This document shows, one piece after another, positions 11,006-20,712 of a stretch of 64,000 nt of DNA. Each line of letters opens with the position of its first letter. Within the stretch, counting starts at the first letter, position 1. The position numbers and the translations under genes were made by a program. Where the stretch lies: NCBI GenBank assembly GCA_963770245.1, contig CAVYOX010000012.1, positions 1 to 64,000 of the forward strand. The letters run 5' to 3'. The stretch is from PALSA-270 sp963770245 (GTDB taxonomy: Bacteria > Acidobacteriota > Terriglobia > Terriglobales > Acidobacteriaceae). Under the pieces are notes generated by a model. The model was not told the origin of the DNA. It was given only the letters and a program-made list of their open reading frames with translations, and made no database searches.

Positions 11006-13024
11006 TTATTCGGAGCGCAGCGTCTCCACCGGGTCGATCCGCACGGCGCGGATCACGGCCGGCGCGGAAGCGAGGAACGCCGCCGAAAAGACGGCCAGCG
11101 TGGGCAATAGAAGCACGTTCACCTCCGTGGCTTTCACCTGAAAAAAGAGGGCCTCGATGAATCGCACTGAAATGAATCCCAACGCAAGGCCGCAGATCGC
11201 TCCGGCGACGACCATGGCGAAAATATCGAGCGTCACCAGTCGCGCAATGACGCCTGAGGGCGCGCCAATCGCCAACCGGATCCCGATTTCGCGGCGCCGT
11301 TGCAGGACCGAATAATGGAGCACGCCGTACAGCCCTACCCCCGCGAGCAGCAGCGCCACCATCGCGAAGAACATCGCGAGCATCGCCAGCAGCCGTTCGC
11401 GAGTCGTTTGCGAGTCGATCAGCTCCCGCTGGCTGCGGATGCTGCTGACGCGGAATTCGGGTCTCGCGCGGGATATTTCCTGGCGCAGAACAGCCGCCAT
11501 CGCGAGGGGATTTTCGTCAACGGTGCGCACGATGAACGTCGCTCGATCCTTGCCCTGCTTCCGGAAGGGAGCATAGGCGACCGGCAGAAAGGGCTCGCGC
11601 AGGTAGCGATAGCGCGCGTCCCGCGCCAGGCCGACGATCTGAAAACGCTGCGGAGGCGAGTTCGTCGGGCTCCCCTGGAACCACTTTCCTACGGGATTCT
11701 CACCGTTGAAATACTGCCGCGCGAACGCGCTGTTCACAATCGCGACGCTCGAGTCGCCCTCCGTAAAATCCCTGCCATCGAGCAGTGGAACCTTCATCAC
11801 GTCCAGCAATCCAGGTGAGATGTACAGAAACCATCCTCCTTCGCGGGCAGGCGCGCCATCGACGGAAATTGAGCTGCTGCGATAGCCCCACCCGTCCAGG
11901 ATCGGCCACTCCGCCAGCGCGACTTTTTCGACGCCATGCACTTCGCGCAGATGTTCAGCGACCTGGTTCCAATATGCGGGAGGCTGATCGTGGCGCGACA
12001 CGGTAGAGAGCGTCAGAATCCGCTCCGAAGAAATGCCCGTCGGCTGGTGCGACAACCGTTCGAACGTGGCGACAAACAAACCGGCGACGAACAATACAAG
12101 AAAACAAAACGCGACTTGCGCGGCAATCAACGCGCGCATCCAGCGGCGGCGCGAATGTGGATCCTCGACGCCCTTGAGCGCGGTAGGCCTGACCGATGAA
12201 GCCCGCAGCGCGGGTCCGAGCCCGAACAGAAACGTGACCAGGAACGTCAGGATCAGGCCAAACGCCAGCACCCTTTCGTCCGATGGGAGCAACAGGCGCA
12301 CGGGATTATCCGGTCCGCCGATCATCCTCACGGCAAATGGTCCGGCCCACCATGCGAATAACGCGCCGCCCGCGGCTGCCAGAAACGCGATCCATGCGCT
12401 CTCGACTAGAACTAATTGCGCCAGCCGCCATCGCGACGCACCGATGGAAACGCGCATCGCCATCTCACGGGTTCGCGCCGCCGCTTGCGCGGTCATCAGA
12501 TTGGCGACGTTCGCGCACGCGATGAACAGCACGAGCGCGACCAGGACGCTGAGCGCCGCAAGCGATAGCCGGTAATTCTTCTGCAAGCCGGAGGCGCCCG
12601 CCGCGGCCGGCTCCATCGCGAGCGTCTGGGTAGCCTCGAACAGAGGGCTGCACAGTTCTACATATTGAATGTTTTGGCCGCGACAAAATTGGTCCAGCGC
12701 GAACAAGAATTTGTCCGCGTCGAAATCGTTAATGACCGGTCCCATCAGCGGAGTCCACCACCCGCGCAACGGGCTGCCCAAAACCCTGAAGGGGCCTTTC
12801 CGCACCACCACACCACAAAAATATCCAAGCTCTCTATCGCCGTCCCTAATCATAACGAGAACGCGTTTACCGCCTTGCGTTCTTTCCAGATGCTCAAGCC
12901 AAACCGACTCATGAAAGAGCATCGCGGTTCGGTATCGGCGTATGGTGTCATCCCAAGCGTTGGGAGAGGGGTTAATCTCTTTCAACGAGTAAATTGGGGG
13001 CGAGGAAGGATTGCTTCCGCTCAT
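11006..13024 (-). CDS. Chimeric FemAB/GNAT-like N-terminus fused to ADOP permease C-terminus
   Basis: The 672-residue frame is made of two unrelated pieces. Residues 1-130 (RTAMLFHESVWLEHLER, GYFCGVVVRKGPF, SPLRGWWTPLMGP) resemble the first part of a FemAB/GNAT-like acyltransferase of polysaccharide clusters. From about residue 131 the chain becomes the second half of an ADOP-type MacB/FtsX permease: EPAAAGASGLQKNYRLS, the helix LVALVLFIACANVANLM, the periplasmic domain, and the C-terminal FtsX block (YSVLQRRREIGIRLAIGAP, DPVETLRSE). Normal ADOP proteins begin with a permease half that is missing here. The junction near 12,630 coincides with the drop in GC content and the left edge of the EPS cluster. 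It is either a recombination junction or an assembly joint. Confidence 0.8.
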   Translation of the reverse strand: MSGSNPSSPPIYSLKEINPSPNAWDDTIRRYRTAMLFHESVWLEHLERTQGGKRVLVMIRDGDRELGYFCGVVVRKGPFRVLGSPLRGWWTPLMGPVINDFDADKFLFALDQFCRGQNIQYVELCSPLFEATQTLAMEPAAAGASGLQKNYRLSLAALSVLVALVLFIACANVANLMTAQAAARTREMAMRVSIGASRWRLAQLVLVESAWIAFLAAAGGALFAWWAGPFAVRMIGGPDNPVRLLLPSDERVLAFGLILTFLVTFLFGLGPALRASSVRPTALKGVEDPHSRRRWMRALIAAQVAFCFLVLFVAGLFVATFERLSHQPTGISSERILTLSTVSRHDQPPAYWNQVAEHLREVHGVEKVALAEWPILDGWGYRSSSISVDGAPAREGGWFLYISPGLLDVMKVPLLDGRDFTEGDSSVAIVNSAFARQYFNGENPVGKWFQGSPTNSPPQRFQIVGLARDARYRYLREPFLPVAYAPFRKQGKDRATFIVRTVDENPLAMAAVLRQEISRARPEFRVSSIRSQRELIDSQTTRERLLAMLAMFFAMVALLLAGVGLYGVLHYSVLQRRREIGIRLAIGAPSGVIARLVTLDIFAMVVAGAICGLALGFISVRFIEALFFQVKATEVNVLLLPTLAVFSAAFLASAPAVIRAVRIDPVETLRSE

Positions 13025-13200
13025 TCTGAAGACCCGCGTGAAACTTCTGTGGTCCTTTTCTTAGGCGCCTTAGCGCATCTCTAACTGTTATTGTTGCAAT
13101 ATGACGGGAAAGAGGAAGAAGCCAATGACGAGGGGGTAATGGCAACACCAAACCAGTTGGAACCAAAGTTCTTGAACGCCTGACTTTTGTAGTGCACCTA

Positions 13201-13224
13201 CCTCTCAATCCCCCGATTGAGGGG
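13201..13224. other. Hairpin between propeller gene and fusion gene
   Basis: CCTCTCAATC pairs with GATTGAGGGG at 9 of 10 positions around a CCCC loop. It may stabilise or end the EPS message after the propeller gene. No T-run is present. Confidence 0.35.
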
Positions 13225-13269
13225 ACACGTAACTTGGATCGGGGCTAGAGATGACGCCGATACTCGTCA

Positions 13270-14247
13270 CTATGGTGGTGTCGGCAGAATGCTGAACACA
13301 GAGTTCATTCCATATTGCTCGAGATCTATCTCCTGAAGACGTTTTTTGGCCTCGATATCGTAAAGAGTTACATGGGTGGGATTTTGAAGCTCTTTAAACC
13401 CATGAGTGGCCCAGAGAATTTTCTCTTTGAACTTTGTTGACCTCAGTCGGCTAAAGCCAATCCAGGCTCTACCCTCCTCCGAAATCAGCACGCCTCGGCA
13501 CCAACCGAGTGGCAAGCCGCCGTCATTATCGATCTTCGTCAAATCGATCCTGTCCGTAATTTGAAGACTCTTTTTGTCGACAATAACCAGCTTACCGTCG
13601 ACAGAGGTGAAATACAATTTATCCCCGAAAGATACGCCATCGTGCAGGTACATACCAATGTTGATGTGGGCGCCCGGATTTGTGAGAGACACCGCATCCT
13701 TCAAGTCGCCGCGAGTTACCCAAATATCATTTCCAATCCAAAAGACGAAATTAGGATGAGCTTTGTAGGGTTTCGTAGTGGGCACTTTGCGGTAGTCGAT
13801 TTCTCTGCTAAAACGCTCCCAGGGATCCTCACCTAAGACATTCCACTCGCGCAATACCTTCCCTTCCAGCGTGAATTCAATGACCATGTCCAGCCCTGTC
13901 GAAGCGACAATAAGATTCCCCTCGGGGGTAGGGCGCACGTGATGCAAGTCGTTGAAGCTGGGCAGCGATACGTAAGCCAAGCGTCGAAATCCTGGCACCT
14001 CGTAGACCAAAACCTCTGTGGAGGTGCAAGCGTAGAATCGATCCCCCTCTATGGTGCCAGCTTTGAAGCAGATCGAAGCCTGATCGCTAGGACGAGCCTC
14101 AGGCGGGCTTTCATAATCCACACAGATGTTCGCGTGCCTGGCTTCCGTATCCAGACGAATGATTAGAGCTCTCTCGAACCAGTGCCATTCCTCTTCGGCC
14201 GTGAATATCCTCGACCTCTGCCGACCGCCCGTGACGTAACAATTCAT
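13270..14247 (-). CDS. Predicted beta-propeller protein of the EPS cluster
   Basis: The 325-residue protein is not recognised by name. It has regularly spaced strand patterns with aromatic/Gly turns such as VRPTPEGNLIVASTGLDMVIEF, NFVFWIGNDIWVTRGDL, DKLYFTSVDGKLVIVDK and SEEGRAWIGFSRL, which fit an NHL/WD-type beta-propeller of four to six blades. There is no clear signal peptide. It lies near the 3' end of the EPS gene series, about 245 bases after the BcsL-like gene, and may bind or modify a sugar. The function is not known. Confidence 0.6.
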   Translation of the reverse strand: MNCYVTGGRQRSRIFTAEEEWHWFERALIIRLDTEARHANICVDYESPPEARPSDQASICFKAGTIEGDRFYACTSTEVLVYEVPGFRRLAYVSLPSFNDLHHVRPTPEGNLIVASTGLDMVIEFTLEGKVLREWNVLGEDPWERFSREIDYRKVPTTKPYKAHPNFVFWIGNDIWVTRGDLKDAVSLTNPGAHINIGMYLHDGVSFGDKLYFTSVDGKLVIVDKKSLQITDRIDLTKIDNDGGLPLGWCRGVLISEEGRAWIGFSRLRSTKFKEKILWATHGFKELQNPTHVTLYDIEAKKRLQEIDLEQYGMNSVFSILPTPP

Positions 14248-14492
14248 GATGGATGTCCAGACCTCAGTGATTCAAACCCATTCAACCACCGTGACTCGAG
14301 CACGTGGGGAGTACCGACGGGTGCTGTCTGTCCAGTCGCATTGACGTTCGCAGGGTTTGTGAAAGGGTTAGGGCCCAATCTACTCACATATCTCGACGAA
14401 TTTACCGGGTTTGACGCACCCAGTTGCTGCGTCTCTCATATATCGACTCCCTCGCTGAGGTTCGGCTGAGGCCTTTATCATCCCCAAGCCGG

Positions 14493-15758
14493 TCATTCGT
14501 ACACTCCATTCCCCTTAACGACACGACGCAGCCGCAGTTTGAGCCAATGCAACATGGACCACATGGCCCTGGGCGAACGAGGACGCAACCATTCCTTGAC
14601 TTTTGCACTTTCATCGACACACTTCAGATACACACTTCCCCTCGTGTAGGGTTTGGCGAAATGAATGTCGATGTAATTTCCGATTTGAGCTCCCCAGCGC
14701 GTCTTGTCAGGACCCTCGCCGCCAAGGAAGTCATACCGACGAATCCCGGCTGCAATTAGTTGTCCGATTACATGCCCACGGAGTACATAGCCAACGCTGT
14801 CAGACGCATAATTAGGATTAAAGCCTTCTTGCAGAGAAAAAAACGTTTCACGGTACCGAAATCCAAATTGTGCTGCGACGGGCTTCCCGTCCAGATCAAG
14901 AATCCACATCTCTAGCCACTTTCTAGCATGGAACGAACGGCTGATTTCATCATAAAACTTCTGCCGGGCGATGGACACGAAACTGCCGTATTGACCCTTG
15001 AGTGACCAATGCTCTTGATGAAGCTGAAAGAGGGTGCTGAGACTCGTAGCTATCTCGCTGGCTCCGGAACAATTCCGAAATCTGACGCTGTATCGCTTAT
15101 GAAGGCGCCGTGAGCGCGAACCCAGCTTGCCACGTTCTTTGGCAGACAGCCGTTTCAGGTAGGATTCCCAAGTAGAAGGCAATTGTACAACTGACCATGG
15201 TCGGCTGTAATTGTAAGCGGGCCAACCACGCTGATGTAGAAGGGTATACAATCGGTTTCCTGCTGGAGAGTCCGAGGGCATCGTATTGAACTCACAAATA
15301 TCCCAGTAGGCGAATCGCTTGTCCAAGTAATCCACCAAGGCCAGGGCAAAGGCGTCTTCGAAACCGACGCGCACCGGCAGATCTAGGTTATCTGAATCCC
15401 CACTGCCATCTCCCATCAAACGCAGCACCCTCCACTGCATCCCCAATTTTGTTCTTCTGCTGATTGATAGTGGGGCAAGGCCAACCAGGTGGGAGGAAAA
15501 GTCCTCGAAGGCCAACACATGAAGCTGCTGTCCAGCACCAAAGGCGCGCCACCATGCTGCAAGCCACTCCCACGTGGAAAAAGTCGACCCTTGCGGATAC
15601 TCAGATAGCAATCGTTCCCACGCGGGTCGGAGTTGCATAAGTTCTTCGGTTGTTCTCAGGACCCGAATCTTCAGACCGTGTCCGGACGCATCGGGAAGAA
15701 CCGAGTCAGAATAATCAGACCGAAGCAACTCTTCGTTTCCGACATGCTGTACTAGCAA
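14493..15758 (-). CDS. GNAT/BcsL-CelD-like acyltransferase
   Basis: The 421-residue protein matches the acetyltransferase group associated with polysaccharide and cellulose synthesis (Acetyltransf_6, CelD/BcsL). Seen are STFSTWEWLAAWWRAFG near residue 57, LVGLAPLSISRR, a basic middle section (SAKERGKLGSRSRRLHKRY), and the C-terminal GNAT part with GKPVAAQFGFRYRETFF and IRRYDFLGGEGPDKTRWG. It probably acylates a sugar or amino-sugar of the EPS. It is the last complete enzyme before the propeller gene. Confidence 0.8.
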   Translation of the reverse strand: MLVQHVGNEELLRSDYSDSVLPDASGHGLKIRVLRTTEELMQLRPAWERLLSEYPQGSTFSTWEWLAAWWRAFGAGQQLHVLAFEDFSSHLVGLAPLSISRRTKLGMQWRVLRLMGDGSGDSDNLDLPVRVGFEDAFALALVDYLDKRFAYWDICEFNTMPSDSPAGNRLYTLLHQRGWPAYNYSRPWSVVQLPSTWESYLKRLSAKERGKLGSRSRRLHKRYSVRFRNCSGASEIATSLSTLFQLHQEHWSLKGQYGSFVSIARQKFYDEISRSFHARKWLEMWILDLDGKPVAAQFGFRYRETFFSLQEGFNPNYASDSVGYVLRGHVIGQLIAAGIRRYDFLGGEGPDKTRWGAQIGNYIDIHFAKPYTRGSVYLKCVDESAKVKEWLRPRSPRAMWSMLHWLKLRLRRVVKGNGVYE

Positions 15759-15815
15759 ACCCGATTCTCCATTTTTCTTGACGTCATCCGCTTAACCTTC
15801 GATAATTACCGCCCT

Positions 15816-16622
15816 ATGGGCCTGGTAAGACACCTCTCGAAGATCCCTGGATTTTGCAGTTGTTGGCGCGCTTTCCCGGTCGGCTCGGTTCAGTTGCGCA
15901 CTAAGTTTGATATTTGGTCCAGACCCTCCTATGCTTACGGCGTCTTTTCCGCGGCTGAGCTTGCCAGCATCCTGGGGCTGAGCGACATCACTGTTATTGA
16001 ATTTGGCGTAGCAGCTGGGGCAGGTCTTCTGGCCCTCGAGGACCTTGCGCTCAGATTCGGAAGGCATTTCGGGCTGCGGATCAGCGTTGTCGGCTTTGAC
16101 ACCGGCAAGGGAATGCCCAAGCCTACCGATTATCGGGATTTGCCCCATGTTTGGGATCAATCGTTCTATAAGATGGATGCGGATAAACTTCAGAGTCGAT
16201 TGAGGGCAGCTAACTTGATTCTGGACGATGTGGAAAATGGCATCGCCAGCTTCTTGACCGACACCCGCAAAGGACCAATCGGGTTCATATCATTTGACTT
16301 GGACTACTACAGCTCCACTAAGAAAGCGCTCCGGATATTTGATGGCCCAGTTGAAAGCAGGTTGCCGAGAGTCATATGCTATTTCGACGATGTAATATGG
16401 CCGGAGCGGGCTTGTTACTGCGACTACACGGGAGAATTGCTGGCGATCAATGAGTTCAATTGCGAACATTCTGAACAGAAACTTTGCAAACTTCCCCACC
16501 TAAGCTGGATCAGGCCTAAGCGAGCTGCCTGGAATGAGCAGATTTATGTCATGCACGATTTCCACCACCCACTCTACGTGCGGAACATCACCCCGATGGA
16601 GGGCAGGCAGCATCCGCTATGA
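15816..16622 (+). CDS. Methyltransferase-like protein
   Basis: The 268-residue protein has a class I methyltransferase-like Rossmann signature: TVIEFGVAAGAGLLALEDLA with the Gly-rich loop, VVGFDTGKGMPKP with an acidic residue after strand 2, and IGFISFDLDYYSSTKKAL with the Asp-rich strand 4 end. This resembles TylF/macrocin-type and cluster-associated sugar methyltransferases. It is the only rightward gene in the EPS cluster and converges on the sulfotransferase gene. A role in methylating the EPS is an inference. Confidence 0.6.
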   Translation: MGLVRHLSKIPGFCSCWRAFPVGSVQLRTKFDIWSRPSYAYGVFSAAELASILGLSDITVIEFGVAAGAGLLALEDLALRFGRHFGLRISVVGFDTGKGMPKPTDYRDLPHVWDQSFYKMDADKLQSRLRAANLILDDVENGIASFLTDTRKGPIGFISFDLDYYSSTKKALRIFDGPVESRLPRVICYFDDVIWPERACYCDYTGELLAINEFNCEHSEQKLCKLPHLSWIRPKRAAWNEQIYVMHDFHHPLYVRNITPMEGRQHPL

Positions 16623-16719
16623 ATCGTACCCCATCGTACTCAATTGCCGCACTTCTAGTTCTCGACAATATCCTAGGCACTATGATTGTCCATCATGGTC
16701 GCGGACTGTTTTTTCCTCG

Positions 16720-17721
16720 TTAAGATTGCGCAATCAACTCCAATGGCTGCTTGCTGGCAAAACGGCCTAATGGTGTATTGGACTTCAGCCATAGCCTCGA
16801 GTCAAAATAAGAAAAATAGAGCCTTCGTAACATTGCCAGGTCCAGGTGGCTCGTAGTACGGCTGCTCGGAGCTTCCCTTGGATAACCTAGTTCGTCGAGC
16901 ATCGGACCGATAAGGTTGTCGAGTTCGGCCGCCTGGAAGGGTGATAGCTTCTTCTTCCAACGACCAACTGGGTTGAATTGGTCCTCTTGGAACGTTGACT
17001 CCACCTTGAAAGTGGAATTTGGGTCGGCCACTGTACCGATCCCCATCTGCTTAATACGATCGTAATCGAGATCGTGCCCGATGAAGTTGCCAAGCAGAGC
17101 AAAAGTTTCGCGAGGCCGAGAGATCAAATCCTCATATCGAACCTCGATGTAATCCGGTTCTACCATGCTTCCGTGTTCTCTACCCTTGCGGACCATCCAT
17201 TCCCAATATACCCCTGCAACCAGTAGGCTGTGTCTTTGATCTCCGGGAAGAGGTTTGATCCACCCTTTCTTGTCAAGCACAGTGGCCACGTCCCTGCCAT
17301 CGCGGATGATGTGAATGAACAGAGCATCTGGGAGTTCACGTTTAATCTTGGGAATATAGAAAATGTTGTCAGGGCCCCACGCTGCCCACCGATTTACATT
17401 CTGTATTCGCGCCATCTCCGCCATAACGATTCGGAGGAAATCGCCGCCGTTTCCACACTCAGCCAGAATCTTCGCCTCGATCTGTTCGGCGTCCAGCCCC
17501 GTCCTGCGAAACAATTTGCTTCTCAACCAGACCTTAATCATTCGCTTTCGGTTTCTTAGGACGCTCAGATCCCCAAACATCGGGATGACCCGATCCCAGA
17601 CGCCTGAATCGGAGCGGTATACGGCAAAGTCTCCAGAGGAAAGTATGGAATGATATAAATAGGACGTTCCGGATCGATGGCATCCAACGACAAAGACTGG
17701 GGCATTGCCAGCTCGTGCCAT
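16720..17721 (-). CDS. PAPS-dependent sulfotransferase
   Basis: The 333-residue protein shows both cofactor motifs of the family: the 5'-phosphosulfate loop VVGCHRSGTSYLY at residues 11-23 and the 3'-phosphate motif HIIRDGRDVATVL in the middle. RYEDLISRPRETFALLGNFIG and a C-terminal GRWKKKLSP motif follow. It should transfer sulfate from PAPS to a carbohydrate hydroxyl. The ATG has a good AAGGAG site five bases upstream. A truncated PAP phosphatase-like gene lies directly upstream in transcription order, which supports a role in EPS sulfation. Confidence 0.85.
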   Translation of the reverse strand: MARAGNAPVFVVGCHRSGTSYLYHSILSSGDFAVYRSDSGVWDRVIPMFGDLSVLRNRKRMIKVWLRSKLFRRTGLDAEQIEAKILAECGNGGDFLRIVMAEMARIQNVNRWAAWGPDNIFYIPKIKRELPDALFIHIIRDGRDVATVLDKKGWIKPLPGDQRHSLLVAGVYWEWMVRKGREHGSMVEPDYIEVRYEDLISRPRETFALLGNFIGHDLDYDRIKQMGIGTVADPNSTFKVESTFQEDQFNPVGRWKKKLSPFQAAELDNLIGPMLDELGYPREAPSSRTTSHLDLAMLRRLYFSYFDSRLWLKSNTPLGRFASKQPLELIAQS

Positions 17722-17888
17722 TTCATCTCCTTACGGCGTTTTTCAAGTGAATGCGTTAACTGCAAAGCGTCAATGTCGACCCGACACGGACCGGTACGCT
17801 CGATGCAAGATCAAGTGATGATCTCATTTCCAATCCGTTGATCAGAAACATCTTCTTGGATACAACCCACGTGGATTCGGCCGATGCA

Positions 17889-18173
17889 TCATTGGTCTCG
17901 CGTGGTCAGAAGGCGACTCTCAATTGCGGACGACACTTCGTCGAGCAGGTAAGGGCCGCAAGCCAAAAGCCCGGGCAACTCGGAGAGCCAGCCCTCGCCG
18001 TTTCGGACCAGTGCTTTGCGGAGAACACGGTTTGCCATCCGGTCAGCTTCTGTCACCGGATCATCGCCCGCCTTGTATTCAGGTTTCACAGATCCCGGAA
18101 TAAAGGGAGCAGCAGCCTCCAACGCGTCCCTAATTCGCCTTAGGAATTCCGCACCCGAACCGTGAGGTGTCAT
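17889..18173 (-). pseudogene. Inositol monophosphatase/CysQ-like gene, truncated
   Basis: The first 67 or so residues match the N-terminus of inositol-monophosphatase-fold enzymes (DDPVTEADRMANRVLRKAL, then GEGWLSE where the family has the metal-binding GWLSEE). The homology then stops and an unrelated tail of about 27 residues follows (PGLLACGPYLLDEV). The metal site DPIDGT and the whole C-terminal half, about 170 residues, are missing. CysQ-type enzymes degrade PAP, the by-product of the neighbouring sulfotransferase, so the family fits the context. This copy should be inactive. Confidence 0.7.
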
Positions 18174-18186
18174 CTGGTTTGGGGGG

Positions 18187-19350
18187 TTAGTATTCTGTGG
18201 ATCCTAGTCCAGCTCCTTGCCGAGACCTGGAAGTATTCGGACACTGTTCGAGCTCACCATCGCTTTCACCATTGAGCGAGCACATGGACCGATAGACCTC
18301 AAGCCATCTTGATCGCACCCGTTCCCAACGATAGCTTTGAACTTCCTCGTAGGCGTTTTCGGACAAGCGTAACGTTAGATTCGGTTCTCGGAGTAACCGG
18401 ATCACGTTTCTCGCCAGACTTCTCCAATCGCCAGGTTCACACAATAGGCCGGTCCGTTCGTGTTCGACCAAATGGCGAATGCCATCGGGTGCAGTTGTTA
18501 CCACTGGGATGCCGGAGGCAAAGGCCTCCAGGATCGAAACGGGCATGTTGTCCAGCCAAGAGGCATTGATGAAAATATCGTTTTGATCGTAGTAGCGTGG
18601 AATTTCTCGGTGCGATACCGGCCCCGCAAACTCGACGGAGGCGAGTTCGAGTTGTTTGACCAATTCCTTGAGTTTTCCCTCCGTCGAGCCACTGCCAACC
18701 AAGCATAAGCGAGCGTCAGAATACTCCTTCTTAACTAAGCCGAACGCGCGGACCACGATGTCCACACTGTAGTACGGGTGAAATCCGCGGGTACACACGA
18801 GTCGGGGCCTCACCGGTTGCCGCGACCGAAAAGAAAACTGTGTGGTGTCCACGAAATTGGGTACCACTTGTGTTTGAAGATTGAATTCGCGGAACACGTC
18901 CACGAGGTACTCGGAAGGAACAACAAGGCGACCCGCTGCCCTTAGGATCCGGACCGCGATGCCGGAACGCCGAAGGTGGTCTCGGGCTTCTCCGCTATGA
19001 TAGTGAATCACTGTCGTCTTTCCTCGAATGGTTGCTACCAACCAGGCGGGCATCGGCGTCAGCAAGAAAGACCAATACGACGCGGAGAAAATGTGCGCAA
19101 TGTCCACATCGTTCATACCGTGCCAGAGCGCTGCGATGTAAAAAGGGGTTCGCGCGAGTGTCCGAAGGAGGGGGATGCGCTCGACCCAGCAGATCCAGGA
19201 CGGCATTATGGGATCAATCGGAATAAAAAGAACGTCTACGGAAGGGTCGTTCTGCCACTTGCTGACGAGAAGGTCGGCCTGGACGCTCTGTCCCCCAATC
19301 CAACGCGGGGACGCTGCCACAATTGCGACACGAAGAGGTTTTCGGGTCAT
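18187..19350 (-). CDS. Glycosyltransferase family 4
   Basis: The 387-residue GT-B fold enzyme has an N-terminal RVAIVAASPRWIGGQSVQ segment and the acceptor-side TVIHYHSGEARDHLRRSG. The GT4 donor-binding block is RLCLVGSGSTEGKLKELV, FAGPVSHREIPRYYDQND, and the EX7E region SILEAFASGIPVVTTAPDGIRHLV. It is cytosolic, with one possible membrane-associated stretch. It overlaps the next upstream glycosyltransferase by four bases (ATGA), so the two are coupled. Confidence 0.9.
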   Translation of the reverse strand: MTRKPLRVAIVAASPRWIGGQSVQADLLVSKWQNDPSVDVLFIPIDPIMPSWICWVERIPLLRTLARTPFYIAALWHGMNDVDIAHIFSASYWSFLLTPMPAWLVATIRGKTTVIHYHSGEARDHLRRSGIAVRILRAAGRLVVPSEYLVDVFREFNLQTQVVPNFVDTTQFSFRSRQPVRPRLVCTRGFHPYYSVDIVVRAFGLVKKEYSDARLCLVGSGSTEGKLKELVKQLELASVEFAGPVSHREIPRYYDQNDIFINASWLDNMPVSILEAFASGIPVVTTAPDGIRHLVEHERTGLLCEPGDWRSLARNVIRLLREPNLTLRLSENAYEEVQSYRWERVRSRWLEVYRSMCSLNGESDGELEQCPNTSRSRQGAGLGSTEY

Positions 19351-20594
19351 GGATGTGGCACGAAGTTCGAGTGAATTCGCTGCGCACGTGCGCTCTTTTC
19401 CTCGAGCAGGGACGTGTATAGTTCCTCATACAAACGGGAGATCCGTTGCATGCGAAACTCTCTCTCAACCAACCTTTTACCCCGCTGACCGTACTCGGCC
19501 CGCAGTCGTGGTTCTTTCACCAATGTTTCCAATGCAGCGACTAGCTCCTCTTCGTCACCCGATTTCACGAGAATTCCAGTTTCACCGTCTCGAATGATTT
19601 CAGGAACTCCACCAACACGGCTCGCAACCACCGGCACGCATGCAGCCATGGCCTCTAAAATTACATTAGGCATGCTCTCCGAGAAAGAGAACAACACGGA
19701 GATATCGACCGAAGCCAAAATCGCGGTCATGTCACTTCGATCTCCCAAAAAGTGAACACGACCCCCGAGGCCCAACTCTTTGGCCATCTCTTCTAGATTC
19801 GGACGCAATGGACCATCGCCCACGAGCAAAATCTCGACAGAGGGAAAACGGGCCGCCAGTCGTGCAGCCGCCCTAAGGAAACCACGGTGATTCTTGACAC
19901 CATCGTTCATTCGGGCCGCGTATGCTATTCGCACTCGTCCTGGCTGCCGTGGTAACGCAGCTGAGACAGGCCTAAAGGCCACGTCGGGCAAACCGTTCGG
20001 GATGACAACGACCCTGTCTTTGCTCAGGCCGCGTTGCACAAGCCGTTCAGCTGCTGCGTTGGAATTACAGACGACTCGGTCGCATATGTGAAACATGGCC
20101 GATTGAGCAGCCGACTGAAACCGAGTCAATCGATCACCCAGCTGGCGTTGGCTCCCGATCACGATTGGAACATGGCTCCATTTCGCGGTGGGGATTAACA
20201 TCAGGTTTGAGTAAAAGTCGAAAGAGTGAACTACGGCAGCCGCTTTCGCCCTGAGATGGTGTGCGAGTTTCTGCCTGGCGCGTTGAGCACGCATGTTATA
20301 GAAACTGCCACCCAGAGGGAATTCTGCAATTTCGCCAAGTCCCTCGAGGAATGCTCCCTTCCGTCGCAGGCAACCGAGTTCAACATCAAAGATGTCGTCA
20401 TTGAGCGACTGGGCAAGATCCGCAAACTGGCGCTCGCTGCCTCCCCTTTCCAGACTGTCAGTCATCAAGAACACGCAGGTCTTAATCCCCTTTGGTTCTG
20501 ACAATCCATGGGTTCCCACTCGATTCTTCGTGAAAGGAGCGCTCATAATAACGGCGGTGGTAGGATTCTCCCCGTTCGTGACAGTGAATCTCAT
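19347..20594 (-). CDS. Glycosyltransferase family 4
   Basis: The 415-residue GT-B enzyme has FLMTDSLERGGSERQFADLA near residue 42, the classic GG(S/A)E motif at the N-terminal domain of GT4 enzymes. The donor block is RIAYAARMNDGVKNHRGFL, EILLVGDGPLRPNLEEMA, FLGDRSDMTAILASVDIS and ILEAMAACVPVVASRVGG. Its stop overlaps the start of the following glycosyltransferase. The residues before MTDSLERG may include a late start. It probably adds a sugar to the lipid-linked EPS repeat. Confidence 0.9.
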   Translation of the reverse strand: MRFTVTNGENPTTAVIMSAPFTKNRVGTHGLSEPKGIKTCVFLMTDSLERGGSERQFADLAQSLNDDIFDVELGCLRRKGAFLEGLGEIAEFPLGGSFYNMRAQRARQKLAHHLRAKAAAVVHSFDFYSNLMLIPTAKWSHVPIVIGSQRQLGDRLTRFQSAAQSAMFHICDRVVCNSNAAAERLVQRGLSKDRVVVIPNGLPDVAFRPVSAALPRQPGRVRIAYAARMNDGVKNHRGFLRAAARLAARFPSVEILLVGDGPLRPNLEEMAKELGLGGRVHFLGDRSDMTAILASVDISVLFSFSESMPNVILEAMAACVPVVASRVGGVPEIIRDGETGILVKSGDEEELVAALETLVKEPRLRAEYGQRGKRLVEREFRMQRISRLYEELYTSLLEEKSARAQRIHSNFVPHP

Positions 20595-20712
20595 CTTTCT
20601 AGAGTACTTGGGGCAACTGAAATGTCGCTTCCTTCAGCTAATCTTTCGCTCGGGACAACGACTTGTAACCCCGTAGAAAGGCTGACTGACATGATTCCAG
20701 ACCACCACCCTC

